Assembly: GCA_009777005.1 (NCBI GenBank)
Contig: WRMT01000209.1
Span: forward strand, 1-5,472
Direction of reading: 5' to 3'
Length of the DNA: 5,472 nt
Source of the DNA: Methanobrevibacter sp.
GTDB taxonomy: Archaea; Methanobacteriota; Methanobacteria; Methanobacteriales; Methanobacteriaceae
The notes beneath the pieces are model-generated. The model saw nothing but the letters and a program-made list of their open reading frames with translations. It did not search any database and was not told the DNA's origin. A program made the position numbers and the translations under genes. Below are positions 5,327 through 5,472 of this stretch, one piece after another. Position 1 is the first letter of the stretch. Every line of letters starts with the position of its first letter.

Positions 5327-5472
5327 TTTTAAATAAAATATAATGTTCATAAGATTATAATAATAAAAATAATAATTTTTAAGTACACTTATTAAATTCA
5401 AGTATACTTTTAAATAAAATATAATGTTCATAAGATTATAATAATAAAAATAATAATTTTTAAGTACACTTA
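5327..5472. repeat. 81-bp-period tandem repeat, two 65-bp identical copies, continuing past the window
   Basis: Positions 5327-5391 and 5408-5472 are identical over all 65 bases (beginning TTTTAAATAAAATATAATG and ending TTTTTAAGTACACTTA), separated by 16 bases (TTAAATTCAAGTATAC). The second copy ends exactly at the window edge, so more copies may follow. A decayed earlier copy may lie at 5290-5320 (ACTTATTTTTGAA, ATATACTTTT). Each unit carries palindromes of one form: AAGTACACTT (5381-5390 and 5462-5471, near-perfect) and AAGTATACTT (5400-5409, perfect). No coding frame is seen. The unit is too AT-rich and the spacer too short for a CRISPR array. Confidence 0.85.

Noticed and set aside
5327..5472. 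CRISPR array at the right edge
   Set aside because: The repeat is 65 bp and the spacer 16 bp, there is only one spacer, both are almost pure A/T, and no cas gene is present. It is an ordinary tandem repeat.

Overview
The window is very AT-rich and looks like a chromosomal piece of a methanogenic archaeon of the order Methanobacteriales, most likely a Methanobrevibacter-like or Methanosphaera-like genome. The evidence is archaeal-type NadM (the HNGH and SGTEVR version close to the Methanothermobacter enzyme), a MoaE of methanogen type, a COG1078-type HD protein and UbiX. Intergenic sequence is almost pure A/T, promoters are archaeal (purine-rich BRE plus TATA box), and there is a decayed transposase resembling the ISM1 type of Methanobrevibacter smithii. 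The assignment rests on protein resemblance recalled from memory, not on a search.

Layout. Positions 1-130 are a relatively G+C-rich scrap (about 41%) with two hairpins, possibly the 3' end of a gene or RNA lying mostly outside the window, ending in an (ATT)6 run. Positions about 218-692 hold a badly decayed ISM1-like transposase fragment on the + strand. Then come nadM (798-1337), a 53-bp tandem duplication (about 1376-1481), moaE (1557-1994) with a hairpin/T-tract terminator, and a promoter leading to a GNAT acetyltransferase that resembles GNAT-type toxins. The GNAT gene is broken by a single frameshift (2254-2837). Running tail-to-tail into it from the - strand is an intact 51-codon gene (2984-2829) with a strong Shine-Dalgarno and palindromes at its promoter, a candidate antitoxin. 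After a 343-bp regulatory-looking gap come the HD-domain phosphohydrolase (3328-4554) and ubiX (4677-5225) with its terminator. The window closes in an 81-bp-period tandem repeat that runs off the right edge.

How the parts fit. nadM, moaE, the HD protein and ubiX are core housekeeping genes: NAD synthesis, pterin cofactor for Mo/W enzymes such as formylmethanofuran dehydrogenase, probable nucleotide hydrolysis, and prenylated-FMN synthesis. From memory they lie close together in Methanothermobacter too (the MTH147-MTH150 neighbourhood). Each has its own promoter-like sequence, so this is a conserved neighbourhood of mostly single-gene units rather than one operon. The GNAT/51-aa pair and the transposase relic look like accessory insertions into and beside that neighbourhood. 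The most interesting item is the convergent GNAT plus small-protein pair: a possible toxin-antitoxin-like module in which the toxin has been inactivated by one base while the small partner remains intact.
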